Source: JAFALK01 sp036500605 (GTDB lineage: Bacteria > Pseudomonadota > Gammaproteobacteria > Burkholderiales > Burkholderiaceae_C). From it: a DNA stretch of 64,000 bases. Both the position numbers and the translations under genes were made by a program. The notes under the pieces were generated by a model that was not told where the DNA came from, searched no databases, and worked only from the letters and a program-made list of their open reading frames with translations. The DNA lies in contig DASYBU010000046.1 of the NCBI GenBank assembly GCA_036500605.1, positions 1 to 64,000 on the forward strand, in the 5' to 3' direction. Positions 1 through 9,377 of this stretch are shown piece by piece (position 1 is the stretch's first letter; every line of letters begins with the position of its first letter).

Positions 1-6
1 CGGCGC

Positions 7-1368
7 ATGGCGGCGACTTCGTTTTCTGCAGGACATGCGTGGCTGCCTGATGGTTTCGCGCGCGGTGTCACGATCCGCATCGACGGCGGCGAGTTCGTCG
101 GCGTCGCGGGCGAAGCGAAGGACAAGCCCTCGCTCGGCCGCTATGTCCTGCCCGGCATCGCGAACCTGCACTCGCACGCGTTCCAGCGCGCGATGGCCGG
201 GCTCGCCGAGCGGCAGTCGAACATGGACGACAGCTTCTGGACCTGGCGCGAAGTCATGTACGCGTTCGCGGGCCGCGTCGATCCCGACGATCTGCGGGCG
301 ATCGCGGCGCAGCTCTACGTCGAAATGCTCAAAGCGGGCTACACGCAGGTCTGCGAGTTCCACTACCTGCACCATGCCGAGGACGGGCGCGAATACGCCG
401 ATCCGCTGGCGATGAGCTGGGCCTTGTGCGATGCCGCCGAAGCAGCCGGTTTGGGCCTGACCGTGCTGCCTGTGCTCTACGCCCATGCCGGCTTCGCGCA
501 GCCGAGCCTGCGCGCCGATCAGCGCCGTTTTGCCACGGACGCCGATTGGATCTGGAAGGCCGCCCAGCGCGTGCAGGCGGCTTGCCGGCCGTTGATCAAT
601 GCCGGCGTGGCGCTGCATTCCTTGCGCGCCGCGCATGGCGAAGACATCCGCAGGCTGCTCGCGCAGGTTGGCGATGCGGCCGTGCCCATCCACATCCATA
701 TCGCCGAGCAGCCGCAGGAAGTGGCCGACTGTCTCAAGGCGACCGGTCAACGACCGATCGAACACCTGTGCGCTGGCTACCGCCTCGATGCCCGGTGGCA
801 ATTGGTGCACGCCACGCACAGCCTGCCGGCCGAGATCGAGGCGGTGGCGGCGACCGGCGCGGGCGTGGTGATCTGCCCCGGCACGGAGGCCAATCTGGGT
901 GATGGTCATTGCGACCTGCCGGGCTGGCTGCAAGCCGGAGTGCCGATCAGCCTGGGATCCGACAGCCAGGTCACGCGCGGCTGGGTGGAGGAACTGCGCT
1001 GGCTGGAATACGGCCAGCGCCTCGCCCGCGGCCAACGCAATATCGCGGCGGCGCCGGGTCGGCAACCGTCGAGCGCGGCGCGCTTGTTTGAGGCGAGCGT
1101 GGCCGGCAGCGGCGCGCCGGCCGGTTTGCCTGCCTGGGGCCTGCGAGTTGGCGCGCGCGCCGACTTCCTGGTGCTCGACGATCAGGCCGAAGGCTTGCTC
1201 GGCATTCCCGCCGCGCACCAGCTCGATGCGCTGGTTTTCGCCGTTAGCGGTTCGCCGTGGCGCAGCGTCTATGTGGCAGGACAGGAGCGGATCCGCGCCG
1301 GCAAGCACGCCAACGAGGCGCAGATCGCTGCGCGGTTCGCGCAATGCATGGCGGCGTTGTGGGGCTGA
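7..1368 (+). CDS. hutF: Formimidoylglutamate deiminase
   Basis: Hydrolyses N-formimidoyl-L-glutamate to N-formylglutamate and ammonia in the five-step histidine degradation route; cytoplasmic metalloenzyme of the amidohydrolase superfamily. The 453-aa product has the expected metal-site pattern: HSH at residues 55-57 following a buried strand, HIHIAEQ at about 229-235, His268/His271 and Asp319 in GSDSQ. Length matches the family. The ATG at 7 leaves a normal N-terminal beta segment before HSH. Only six bases precede it, so other hut genes and the promoter are outside the window. Another amidohydrolase such as guanine deaminase is possible but fits the GSDSQ context and length less well. Confidence 0.93.
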   Translation: MAATSFSAGHAWLPDGFARGVTIRIDGGEFVGVAGEAKDKPSLGRYVLPGIANLHSHAFQRAMAGLAERQSNMDDSFWTWREVMYAFAGRVDPDDLRAIAAQLYVEMLKAGYTQVCEFHYLHHAEDGREYADPLAMSWALCDAAEAAGLGLTVLPVLYAHAGFAQPSLRADQRRFATDADWIWKAAQRVQAACRPLINAGVALHSLRAAHGEDIRRLLAQVGDAAVPIHIHIAEQPQEVADCLKATGQRPIEHLCAGYRLDARWQLVHATHSLPAEIEAVAATGAGVVICPGTEANLGDGHCDLPGWLQAGVPISLGSDSQVTRGWVEELRWLEYGQRLARGQRNIAAAPGRQPSSAARLFEASVAGSGAPAGLPAWGLRVGARADFLVLDDQAEGLLGIPAAHQLDALVFAVSGSPWRSVYVAGQERIRAGKHANEAQIAARFAQCMAALWG

Positions 1369-1444
1369 AGCTCGGCTTCAGTCTTTCGGCAAGGCTTCCG
1401 CAGTGCAAATTGCTTGATCCAACCCCCTTGCAGCCCATCACTGT

Positions 1445-1466
1445 GGCGAAATGGGCGTATTTCGCC
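1445..1466. promoter_or_regulatory. Inverted repeat upstream of the chemoreceptor
   Basis: An 8-bp perfect inverted repeat (ggcgaaat / atttcgcc) with a 6-bp spacer lies in the 183-bp gap between hutF and the chemoreceptor gene. It could be an operator for the downstream gene or the terminator of hutF. There is no clear T-tract, so a terminator is not favoured. Confidence 0.3.
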
Positions 1467-1551
1467 CCCTTTGAACGAGGGAACTGCGTTTCTTTTGATC
1501 AATCTAGTTAGGGGCGAAGCCTAGACTCGACGCAACTCCTGGAGTAACGCC

Positions 1552-3105
1552 ATGTCCCTGCGTGATTTTTCGATTCGCGCCCGGCTTTATGCCCTTGCGC
1601 TGATTGCGATGCTGGCCTTGTTGCTGGTCGGGGGGGACGGGATCTGGAGCCTGGTCAAGGTCCGCGCCGAATTCGGGCACTACGTGGACAACGATGTTGA
1701 GGCGCTGACCCAACTGGCCAATGTGCGTTCCGGCGTCGGCAATCTGCGGCGCTACGAGAAGGATACGCTGATCAATCTGGCCGATGCCGCCAAGGTCGCC
1801 TCGTACAAGAAGGATTGGACCGAGGCGTTCGAGAAGGTCGTGACCGGCCTCGATTCGATGTCCAAGCTCGATCTCGCGCCCGAACTCAAGGCCATCGTGC
1901 CGGACATGAAGCAGGCGCTGAGCGAATACCGCAGCGGCTACGAAGGCATTGCCAGCCGCATCCAGCGCGGTGAATTTGCCGACACGCCCACGGCCAACAA
2001 GTCGATGGAGCCGCTCAAGGCGCCCGTGCGCCGCATGGACACGACGCTGGCGGACATGACCAAGAAGCTCGATGAGCTGTCGGCGACCAAGGTGCAAACC
2101 CTCGCCGAAAACGAGGCTCGCATCCGCCGCGCCCTGATCGGCGTGATGCTGATCGGCGCCCTGATCATTGGCATCTATACCGCGTTCAATATCCGCGCCA
2201 TCCTGAGCCCCTTGCTTGAGGCCCTCGACAGCTCGCGCCGCATTGCCGGACATGATCTGAGTCGCGATATCCACGTCAGCGGCGCCGATGAAACCGCCGC
2301 AATGATGCGCGGTGTGCAGGAGATCCAGGCCTCCTTGGCCGGTGTGGTCAGTGGCGTGCGCCAGGCGACGGATGGCATTGCCACGGCCTCACATGAAGTG
2401 GCGGCCGGTAGCCTGGACCTGAGCCAGCGCACCGAGCAGGCCGCCTCCAGCATTCAGCAGACCGCCTCCGCGATGGAGCAGCTGACTCAGAGCGTCCGGC
2501 ATAACGCCGATTCCGCACGGCAGGCCGACCAGCTGGCGCGCGACGCGGCTGCCGTGGCGGCCAAGGGCGGTTCGGTCGTGAGCGAGGTCGTCTCGACGAT
2601 GGGCCGCATCAGCAGCTCCAGCAGCCGCATCAGCGACATCATCGGCACGATCGACGGCATTGCTTTCCAGACCAATATCCTGGCCCTGAACGCTGCCGTG
2701 GAAGCCGCGCGTGCCGGGGAGCAAGGCCGCGGCTTTGCCGTCGTGGCTGCCGAAGTCCGCACGCTCGCGCAACGCAGCGCCGAGGCCGCCAAGGAGATCA
2801 AGGCGCTGATCAACGCCAGCGGCGAGAACGTGGCGAACGGCGCGCAGCTGGTGGAAAGCGCCGGCCGCAGCATGTCCGACATCGTGGCCGCCATCGAGCG
2901 CGTGACCGGCATCGTCGGCGAGATCAGCCACGCGACGACCGAGCAGACCAACGGCATCGGCCTGGTCGGCGAGGCGATCACCAAGCTCGACCAGATGACG
3001 CAGAGCAACGCCGCGCTGGTGGAAGAGAGCGCTGCTGCTGCGGCAAGCCTGAGCGATCAAGCGGCGTCGCTGGCCAAGTCGGTCGCGATCTTCAAGCTGG
3101 CTTGA
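1552..3105 (+). CDS. Methyl-accepting chemotaxis protein
   Basis: Inner-membrane chemoreceptor that passes ligand signals to CheA/CheW. 517 aa: TM1 at about residues 10-30, a periplasmic four-helix-bundle sensor to about 190, TM2 at about 194-212, a HAMP linker, then a long coiled-coil signalling domain. The hairpin tip AFQTNILALNAAVEAARAGE begins near residue 372 and is nearly invariant in the family. The protein ends in KLA, so there is no C-terminal CheR-binding pentapeptide. The start follows a reasonable ribosome site (ctggagtaacgcc). The ligand cannot be told from sequence. It stands alone rather than in a che operon and converges on the asparaginase gene. Confidence 0.96.
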   Translation: MSLRDFSIRARLYALALIAMLALLLVGGDGIWSLVKVRAEFGHYVDNDVEALTQLANVRSGVGNLRRYEKDTLINLADAAKVASYKKDWTEAFEKVVTGLDSMSKLDLAPELKAIVPDMKQALSEYRSGYEGIASRIQRGEFADTPTANKSMEPLKAPVRRMDTTLADMTKKLDELSATKVQTLAENEARIRRALIGVMLIGALIIGIYTAFNIRAILSPLLEALDSSRRIAGHDLSRDIHVSGADETAAMMRGVQEIQASLAGVVSGVRQATDGIATASHEVAAGSLDLSQRTEQAASSIQQTASAMEQLTQSVRHNADSARQADQLARDAAAVAAKGGSVVSEVVSTMGRISSSSSRISDIIGTIDGIAFQTNILALNAAVEAARAGEQGRGFAVVAAEVRTLAQRSAEAAKEIKALINASGENVANGAQLVESAGRSMSDIVAAIERVTGIVGEISHATTEQTNGIGLVGEAITKLDQMTQSNAALVEESAAAAASLSDQAASLAKSVAIFKLA

Positions 3106-3117
3106 AGAAGGCGTAAG

Positions 3118-4164
3118 TCAGGCACCGGCCGACGCCTTGTCGGCCACCCGCGCACTCGCCCGAACGCGCCCCACCTGCACGCCTTCCCAATTGCTCAAGG
3201 GCATGTCGCTGTAGCTTCGCAGCAGCGTGGTCTGCGCATCGTCCAAGGGCAACAGCGCATTGATGATCGCGGCGATCGCTGCCTCGGCGCCGCGCACGCC
3301 GCCGTCATCGATCTTCAAGGCCACGCCCAAGCCGAGCTCGGGCAGGGCGGCGCAGTAGACGCCTTCGGCGCCGATCTTGCAGCAGACGCGTTCGCCCAGC
3401 GCTTGCATGATGAGCGTGTCGAAGCGCTTGCTGCCAGCCACGAAGAAGGGCGCGGCGGCGATGGCCTTGCGAAGGCGCGCCGCAGCCAACGCGCGGCCGG
3501 CGCTCAAGCCGACGCCGGTGCCGGCGCGCGCAAAGCCCAGCGCCAAGGCTCGCAGGGGAATGCCGAAGGTCGGGATGGAACAACCATCGGTGCCGCGCGG
3601 AGCCCGGTCCAGATCGGTGCCGGTGGCGGCCGCGAGCGCAGCAGAGACTTCGCGCATCGCCGGATGATCAGGCTTGATGTAGCCCTGCGTGAACTCGGCG
3701 GGCTCGGCGCCTTGCGCCAAGGCTAACTGGCAAGCCACACAGACAAAACCGGCGTGCTTGCCCGAACAGTTGTTGTGCAGCGGCGTGGCCACCTCGCCGC
3801 GAGCAAGCATGCCGCGCAGCACGGGATCTCGCGTCGGCCAATGCGTGCCGCATTCAAGCGCGGCCACATCGAGGCCGGCCTTGGCCAGCATGCCGGCCGA
3901 GGTGGCGACATGCTCCGGCTCGCCGCTGTGCGAGGCGCAGGCAATCGCCAGTTCGGCGTCAGTCAGCGCGAAGCGATCGGCTGCGCCGCTCTCCACCAGT
4001 GGCAGGGCTTGCAGCAGCTTGATGGCGGAGCGCGGGAACACCGGAGCGTCAATATCGCCAAGCGCCGCCACGACGCCTCCATCGGCATCGACGATCGCCA
4101 CCGACCCGCTGTGGCGTGACTCGACATGCTCACCCCGCAGAACTTCAACCAGAACAGGATTCAT
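3118..4164 (-). CDS. L-asparaginase II, Rhizobium-type (PF06089)
   Basis: Hydrolyses L-asparagine to aspartate and ammonia; this is the beta-lactamase-like asparaginase family, unrelated to E. coli AnsA/AnsB. 348 aa, normal length. Visible family signatures: RSAIK at 45-49 giving the S-x-x-K pair (Ser46, Lys49), CASHSGEPEHV near 90-100, NNCSGKHAG near 130 and DGCSIPTFGIPL near 190; the two cysteines in the last two motifs match the zinc-site cysteines of the structurally known rhizobial enzyme. No signal peptide, so cytoplasmic. It converges on the chemoreceptor gene (12-bp gap) and starts 38 bp from the end of the GGDEF gene, with which it may be co-transcribed. Confidence 0.9.
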   Translation of the reverse strand: MNPVLVEVLRGEHVESRHSGSVAIVDADGGVVAALGDIDAPVFPRSAIKLLQALPLVESGAADRFALTDAELAIACASHSGEPEHVATSAGMLAKAGLDVAALECGTHWPTRDPVLRGMLARGEVATPLHNNCSGKHAGFVCVACQLALAQGAEPAEFTQGYIKPDHPAMREVSAALAAATGTDLDRAPRGTDGCSIPTFGIPLRALALGFARAGTGVGLSAGRALAAARLRKAIAAAPFFVAGSKRFDTLIMQALGERVCCKIGAEGVYCAALPELGLGVALKIDDGGVRGAEAAIAAIINALLPLDDAQTTLLRSYSDMPLSNWEGVQVGRVRASARVADKASAGA

Positions 4165-4202
4165 CGTGTGCCATCAAAAGAAGAAGAAAAGCGAGGCCGA
4201 CT

Positions 4203-5924
4203 TCAGCTGCCGGCGTCGACATGGACGCGGTCGCGCCCCGCGTGTTTGGCCGCATAGAGCGCGAGATCGGCGCGCCGAAGCAGCGCGTCGGAGTCCAGCG
4301 ATGGGACGCCCCCCGCCAGGCCAACGCTGATACGCACCTCCAAGTCCTTGGCCAGCTGCGACCAGTCGTGCTGGGAGACCGCCACGCGCAGCCGCTCGCA
4401 GACCTCCAGCGCTTGCGCCGGCGCCATGCCCACCAGGACGATCAGGAACTCCTCGCCGCCAAAGCGTGCGAGCAGATCCGCGCTGCGCATCTTCTCGCGC
4501 AACAGCTCGGCCAGTTGCCTCAGCACATGGTCACCGACGGCGTGGCCGAAGCTGTCATTGACCTGCTTGAAATGATCGACGTCGAGCAGCGCCAGGCTGA
4601 TCTGCTGCCCCGCCTGGCGCGTGCCTTCGAGCAGCAGCGGCAAGGCAAATTCCGTGTGACGTCGGTTGTGCAGGCCGGTCAGCACGTCCTCGTGCGCGGC
4701 GCGGTCGAGCGCGGCCGCGTGTTCGCGCAGGCGCTGCTGTTCATGCTCAAGCTGGCTGGCGCGCTCGCGCTCGCGCAGCGCCTCATACGCCGCATGCTCG
4801 GCTCGCGCCTGCGCCTGGGCGACGTCCTGCCGGATCTGCATGACTTCGGTCTGCAGCGCCATCGTTTCGCGCCAGATCAGCCGTTCAAGATCGGCATGCT
4901 GTTCAAGATACTGCAGGGCCTCCTGATAGTCGCCGGCCGCCTTGTGGGTTTCGTAGAGCGCACGCGTCAGGATGCGGCGTTGCTTGGGCGGCATCTCACC
5001 ATCAGACTGCTCCAGCAGACCCCGCAAACCCGCCAGCGCACCGGTGAAATCACCGTGCGCCTTGCAGATCAGGGCTCGGTGCGTGCCGGCTTGCAGGCCC
5101 AGCGCGTGATAACCGTGACTTGCGGAGAGATGTTCAAACTCGCTCAACAAGGGCTGGGCCGTCTCATAGTCGCCCTGGTTCACCAGAGCTTCCACCAGAT
5201 TGGAAACCGACACCGCGACCTGGAAAGGACTGGTGGATGCGCGCGCCATCTGCGTGGCCTGCTCTGAAAGTTCGCGGGACAGCACCAGCGCCTGCTGCAA
5301 GACTGCTGCCTCGCCGTCGCGGCGCGCATCGGCCGTGCGTCGCAGCCAGAAGTAGGCCAGGTTGTTCAGGCAGGAGAACCGGAGCTGGTGACTGATTTCA
5401 TGGTCGATGCCGCGCGCAACCTCAAGCGCCCTCTGCGTTGCCTCGCAAGCCTGAACCGGGTTCTCAAGGCTGGAATAAGCCACACCCAGCCGGTTCAGCG
5501 CCCAGCCTTCGCGCAAAGGCGATTTGCCGCGTCGCGCTGCGGCCAGCGCACGCAAACCGCAGTCCAGCGCATCGGAGGCCATCAGCAACTGCGCGTAGAC
5601 GTAGGACAGGGAGGTCAGCGCGTCGGCCAGCAAGACGGCGTCGTCCTGCCTTTCGCAGAGCGCCAGGGCCTCGCTCGCGCAGCGCACGCTCGCTTGCAGA
5701 TTGCCCAGCCGGGGATGGTTGTGAGCCAGCGAGGCCAGGGCCTGGGCGCGGCGGCTGATGTCCTCGGCCGGGCACAAGCTCAGGGCCTCGTCGAGCAGGC
5801 TCGTCGCTTCGCGATAGGCGCCTCGTTCAGCCTGCAGGTGGGCTGCAGCGAAGCACTCGTCGAAACGGTCCTGATGCGGTGGCTGTGCGGGGGGCGTGAT
5901 GGCCGGCTCTGCCATTTGTCTCAC
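4203..5924 (-). CDS. TPR-repeat diguanylate cyclase (GGDEF)
   Basis: Predicted to make cyclic di-GMP from two GTP. 573 aa. Residues about 20-370 are helical tandem repeats of TPR character. A coiled-coil linker (about 370-415, rich in Glu/Arg/Gln) follows, then a GGDEF domain from VLTGLHNRR to the end. The active-site motif is GGEEF at 489-493, and an RSAD inhibitory-site motif sits five residues before it, so an active, product-inhibited enzyme is expected. There is no membrane segment or signal peptide; input is probably by protein contact through the TPRs. An alternative ATG is at 5915. The gene is divergent from the DUF429 gene with only 13-22 bp between starts, so the two promoters must overlap each other's coding ends. 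Confidence 0.93.
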   Translation of the reverse strand: MRQMAEPAITPPAQPPHQDRFDECFAAAHLQAERGAYREATSLLDEALSLCPAEDISRRAQALASLAHNHPRLGNLQASVRCASEALALCERQDDAVLLADALTSLSYVYAQLLMASDALDCGLRALAAARRGKSPLREGWALNRLGVAYSSLENPVQACEATQRALEVARGIDHEISHQLRFSCLNNLAYFWLRRTADARRDGEAAVLQQALVLSRELSEQATQMARASTSPFQVAVSVSNLVEALVNQGDYETAQPLLSEFEHLSASHGYHALGLQAGTHRALICKAHGDFTGALAGLRGLLEQSDGEMPPKQRRILTRALYETHKAAGDYQEALQYLEQHADLERLIWRETMALQTEVMQIRQDVAQAQARAEHAAYEALRERERASQLEHEQQRLREHAAALDRAAHEDVLTGLHNRRHTEFALPLLLEGTRQAGQQISLALLDVDHFKQVNDSFGHAVGDHVLRQLAELLREKMRSADLLARFGGEEFLIVLVGMAPAQALEVCERLRVAVSQHDWSQLAKDLEVRISVGLAGGVPSLDSDALLRRADLALYAAKHAGRDRVHVDAGS

Positions 5925-5937
5925 CTATATTCTTGTC

Positions 5938-6744
5938 ATGGACTCTAACCTTCTTGGCGTCGACTTCAGCAGCGCTCCTACACGCGCCAAGCCGATCTGT
6001 GTGGCGCGCGGACATCGGCGTGGCGCCGTGCTGGTGCTGGAGGGCGTTACGCCTTACGCTAGCCTCGGCGAATTTGCGGTGCTGCTGACGCAGGGGCCCT
6101 GGGTGGCGGGCTTCGATCTGCCTTTCGGCCTGCCACGCGAGCTGGTGTTGGCGCTCGGCTGGCCGCAGGATTGGCTGGGCTTGATGCGCCATTACGCGGG
6201 CGTGAGCCGCGATGAGATTCGCGCCACCTTCAAGCGCTTCTGCGATGCCCGGCCGGCCGGCTCCAAATTTGCGCACCGTGCTTGCGATGCCCACTCGGGC
6301 GCCAGTCCCAGCATGAAGTGGGTCAACCCGCCGGTGGCCTTCATGATGCATGCGGGCGTGCCGCTGCTGATCGAGTCGGGCGCGCATCTGCCGGGCCTGC
6401 ATAACGGAGATCTTCAGCGGATTGCGCTGGAAGCCTATCCGGGTTTGGTGGCGCGCGAGCTGATCGGGCGCCGCAGCTACAAGAGCGACACGGCGGCCAA
6501 GCAGAGCGATGAGCGCCTGATTGCCCGCAAGGATCTGATCGAGGCGCTCGAACAGGGGCGCAGCCGGCTCGGACTGCGCCTGAAGCTCACGCATGCGCAG
6601 CGCGATGCGCTGGCGGCGGATGCACGCGGCGATCGGCTTGATGCCGTGCTGTGCATGATGCAGGCGGCGTGGGCGGCGATGCAGCCGAACTACGGGCTGC
6701 CCGCTGAGATGGATCCGCTGGAAGGCTGGATTATTTCAGCTTGA
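5938..6744 (+). CDS. DUF429 family protein
   Basis: 268-aa cytoplasmic protein of the DUF429 family (ribonuclease H-like fold predicted for the family; function unknown). The N-terminus LLGVDFSSAPT and the segment VAGFDLPFGLPREL are the acidic, nuclease-like strands typical of the family, and DRLDAVLCMMQAAWA near the C-terminus is the other conserved block. The ATG at 5938 is preferred over the upstream ATG at 5896, which lies inside the divergent GGDEF gene. No functional partner nearby is obvious. Confidence 0.75.
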   Translation: MDSNLLGVDFSSAPTRAKPICVARGHRRGAVLVLEGVTPYASLGEFAVLLTQGPWVAGFDLPFGLPRELVLALGWPQDWLGLMRHYAGVSRDEIRATFKRFCDARPAGSKFAHRACDAHSGASPSMKWVNPPVAFMMHAGVPLLIESGAHLPGLHNGDLQRIALEAYPGLVARELIGRRSYKSDTAAKQSDERLIARKDLIEALEQGRSRLGLRLKLTHAQRDALAADARGDRLDAVLCMMQAAWAAMQPNYGLPAEMDPLEGWIISA

Positions 6745-6784
6745 ACCGGGTTTCCCGGGCAAGCTGAGCTCCCCCTCGGGGGGC

Positions 6785-6804
6785 GACCGGCGCGGGCGCC
6801 GGTC
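6785..6804. terminator. GC-rich hairpin between convergent genes
   Basis: Perfect 9-bp stem (gaccggcgc / gcgccggtc) with a 2-base centre, placed between the convergent ends of the DUF429 and glutaminyl cyclase genes. The position suggests a bidirectional terminator; there is no strong U-tract. Confidence 0.45.
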
Positions 6805-6811
6805 TTGGGGG

Positions 6812-7582
6812 CTATTTCTTCTTGAGCGTGATCTCGTAGAGCTTGGGCCAGAGCTTGCCGGTCACGAAAAGGCGTTTCGTGGCCGCGTCATAGGCGATGC
6901 CGTTGAGCACATCGACGCGCTTGCCCTCGCGCTCCTTCTGCGGCAGCAGGCCGCTCAGGTCGATCCAGCCGGTGATGCGCCCGGTCTTCGGGTCGATGCG
7001 CGCGATGCGGTCGGTCTGCCAGATGTTGGCGAAGATCTCGCCTTCCACCCATTCGAGCTCGTTGAGCTGATCGATCGGCTTGCCCTCGGCCGTGACCTTG
7101 ATGCGGCGCTTTTCCTTCAGCGTGTCGGGATCGAGGAAGCGCAGCTCCGGGGTGCCGTCGCTCATGACCAGCTCGGTCGCGTTGTGCGTCAGGCCCCAGC
7201 CTTCGCCGGGGTAGTCGAAGCGGCCCTTGAAGACGAAGCCCTCGATGTCGAGCACGTAGCCGATCTGCGTCTTCCAGGTCAGGCCGATCAGCTTGTCGCC
7301 CCAGTCGCTGATGCCCTCGCCGAAGATGTCATTGGGCAGCTTGGAGCCCGTGACCACCTTGCCGGTCTTGAGCTCGACCTTGCGGACCGAGGAGGCTCCC
7401 TCCAAGCCCGTGCTTTCATAGAGGTAGCCACTGCGGTAGAACAGGCCCTCGGTGAAGGCATCGGGGTCATGCGGGTAGCTGTGGACGACGGTGAAGCCGT
7501 AGACGGGCAGGGCGGCGTGGGCCTGAGTCACGCCCGCGCTGAACGCGAGCGTTAGCGCTGTGAGGCAGACGCGGAACTTCAT
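6812..7582 (-). CDS. Glutaminyl-peptide cyclotransferase
   Basis: Predicted to cyclise N-terminal glutamine to pyroglutamate. 256 aa of the plant/bacterial glutamine cyclotransferase beta-propeller family (PF05096). An N-terminal signal peptide (MKFRVCLTALTLAFSAGVTQ followed by AHA) predicts periplasmic location. Family blocks are HDPDAFTEGLFY near 40, YESTGLEGASS near 55, and LNELEWVEGEIFANIW near 170. The ATG overlaps the arginase stop by 4 bp, so the two are translationally coupled at the end of a five-gene minus-strand run. Confidence 0.88.
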   Translation of the reverse strand: MKFRVCLTALTLAFSAGVTQAHAALPVYGFTVVHSYPHDPDAFTEGLFYRSGYLYESTGLEGASSVRKVELKTGKVVTGSKLPNDIFGEGISDWGDKLIGLTWKTQIGYVLDIEGFVFKGRFDYPGEGWGLTHNATELVMSDGTPELRFLDPDTLKEKRRIKVTAEGKPIDQLNELEWVEGEIFANIWQTDRIARIDPKTGRITGWIDLSGLLPQKEREGKRVDVLNGIAYDAATKRLFVTGKLWPKLYEITLKKK

Positions 7583-8499
7583 TTGCGCATCAGCGTGGAT
7601 TTGCCGAACAAGGACTCGATCAGATCCACCGCCAGCAGCGCCGTCTTGTTTCGCACGTCGAGCGCCGGGTTCAGCTCCATCACGTCGAGCGAGCCCATGC
7701 GGCCGGTGTCGGCGATCATCTCCATGCAGAGCTGCGCCTCACGGTAGGTGGGCCCGCCGGGAATCGTGGTGCCCACGCCGGGCGCGATTTCGGGGTCGAG
7801 GAAGTCGACGTCGAAGCTCACGTGCAGGTGCGTGTTGGCGTCGAGCGTTGCCAGGGCTAACTCCATCGCGTGACGCATGCCCATCTCGTCGATGTAGCGC
7901 ATGTCGAAGACTTCAAGATCCTGTTCGTGCACGAAGCGCTTCTCGCCTTCGTCGACACTGCGGATGCCGATCTGGCGGATCCACTTCGGGTTGATGGCCG
8001 GCACCTTGCCGCCGATCTCGATCAGCTCCTTCGGCCCGAAGCCGCACAGGCAGGCCACCGGCATGCCGTGGATGTTGCCGCTGGGCGTGAGCTCGCTGGT
8101 GTTGAAGTCGGCATGCGCGTCGAGCCAGAGGATGCGCAGCTTCTTGCCGGTTTCGCGGCAGTGGCGCGCGACGGCGCTGATCGAGCCGAGGCCCAGGCAA
8201 TGATCGCCGCCGAGCAGGATCGGCAGGCGGCCCTGTTGCAACTCGGCATGCACGGCTTCATGCACGGATTGGTTCCAGGCCACGACCTCGGCCAGATGAC
8301 GATAGCCGTCAACGGGCGGCTGCCAGGGGTTGGCCGGGCCGCTCAGGTTGCCGCGGTCCTGCACGTCAACGCCGTGGGCTTCGAGCGTGGAAGCGATGTT
8401 GGCCACGCGCATGGCTTCGGGGCCCATGCTGGCCCCGCGTGCGCCGGCGCCGATGTCGGTCGGCGCGCCGATCAGGGAGACTTTTCGATTGAGGGTCAT
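7579..8499 (-). CDS. rocF: Arginase
   Basis: Cleaves L-arginine to ornithine and urea. 306 aa, standard ureohydrolase length. The dimanganese-site motifs are all present: GGDHCLGLGSI near 100, DAHADFN near 125 and SFDVDFLDP near 228. An agmatinase is less likely given MTLNRKVSLIGAPTDIGAG at the N-terminus and the arginase-type block NIHGMPVACLCG. The gene overlaps the LOG gene stop by 4 bp and the glutaminyl cyclase start by 4 bp. Confidence 0.94.
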   Translation of the reverse strand: MTLNRKVSLIGAPTDIGAGARGASMGPEAMRVANIASTLEAHGVDVQDRGNLSGPANPWQPPVDGYRHLAEVVAWNQSVHEAVHAELQQGRLPILLGGDHCLGLGSISAVARHCRETGKKLRILWLDAHADFNTSELTPSGNIHGMPVACLCGFGPKELIEIGGKVPAINPKWIRQIGIRSVDEGEKRFVHEQDLEVFDMRYIDEMGMRHAMELALATLDANTHLHVSFDVDFLDPEIAPGVGTTIPGGPTYREAQLCMEMIADTGRMGSLDVMELNPALDVRNKTALLAVDLIESLFGKSTLMRK

Positions 8500-9377
8500 G
8501 TGGGGGAAGAAGAGGTCAGGTCGTATTCGGAGTCGAGCAACGCCCAGGCTTCCTCGGCCGTCTCGACATAGTGGAAGCGCTTCTCGTCGCCGGGGCTGAT
8601 CATGCCGGTCTCGATGAGGAAGTCGATATTGATCAGCTGCGTCCAGAACTCGCGGCCGAACAGCAGGATCGGGCGAGGGCGGCTCTTGCCGGTCTGGATC
8701 AGCGTCAGCACCTCGAACAGCTCATCGAGCGTGCCGAAGCCGCCGGGGAAGCACACCAGCGCCACGGCGCGCATCAGGAAGTGCATCTTGCGCAGCGCGA
8801 AGTAGTGAAAGCGGAAGCACAACTCCGGCGTGATGTACGGGTTGGGCATCTGCTCGTGCGGCAGCACGATGTTCAGGCCGACGCTCTTGCCACCGGCTTC
8901 GTGAGCGCCGCGGTTGCCCGCTTCCATGATGCCGGGGCCGCCGCCGGTCACCACATACAGCGGCTGGCCGTGGTTCATGGTCGCGCTGGTCACGAGCTTG
9001 GCGAAGCGGCGAGCCTCTTCGTAGTAGTGGCTCATCTTGAGCTGCATCTGCGCACGCTTGATGGCTGTGGCCGCGCCGCTTTTCTCGGCGATGGCGACCA
9101 GCTCCAGCGCTTGCTCGCGCGAGGGGATGCGCGCGCTGCCGAACATCACGACGGTGGACTCGATGCCTTGCTCGGCCTGCTCGAGCTCGGGCTTCAGCAG
9201 CTCGAGCTGCATGCGCACGGGGCGCAGCTCCTCACGCAGCAGGAATTCGGAGTCGTCGAAGGCGAGGCGGTACGCGCTGCCCGGCGCGTTGTAGTCAGGG
9301 CTCGGCGCCGGGGCCGGGGCCTGGGCGGAGTCTTGAGCACTGGGGAAGTTGCGGGCCTTGAGTTTTCTTTTGCTCAT
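8496..9377 (-). CDS. LOG-family phosphoribohydrolase (TIGR00730)
   Basis: Rossmann-fold protein of the LOG/lysine-decarboxylase-like family; characterised members remove ribose 5-phosphate from nucleoside monophosphates (cytokinin activation in plants). 293 aa from the ATG at 9377. That start overlaps the moeB stop by 4 bp and is better than the longer reading frame from 9440, which runs into moeB. The signature PGGFGTLDELFE lies near residue 210 and GGGPGIMEAGNRGA near 150. The N-terminal 60 residues are low-complexity (Ala/Pro/Gln), as in the long bacterial subgroup. The substrate in this organism is unknown. Confidence 0.88.
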   Translation of the reverse strand: MSKRKLKARNFPSAQDSAQAPAPAPSPDYNAPGSAYRLAFDDSEFLLREELRPVRMQLELLKPELEQAEQGIESTVVMFGSARIPSREQALELVAIAEKSGAATAIKRAQMQLKMSHYYEEARRFAKLVTSATMNHGQPLYVVTGGGPGIMEAGNRGAHEAGGKSVGLNIVLPHEQMPNPYITPELCFRFHYFALRKMHFLMRAVALVCFPGGFGTLDELFEVLTLIQTGKSRPRPILLFGREFWTQLINIDFLIETGMISPGDEKRFHYVETAEEAWALLDSEYDLTSSSPT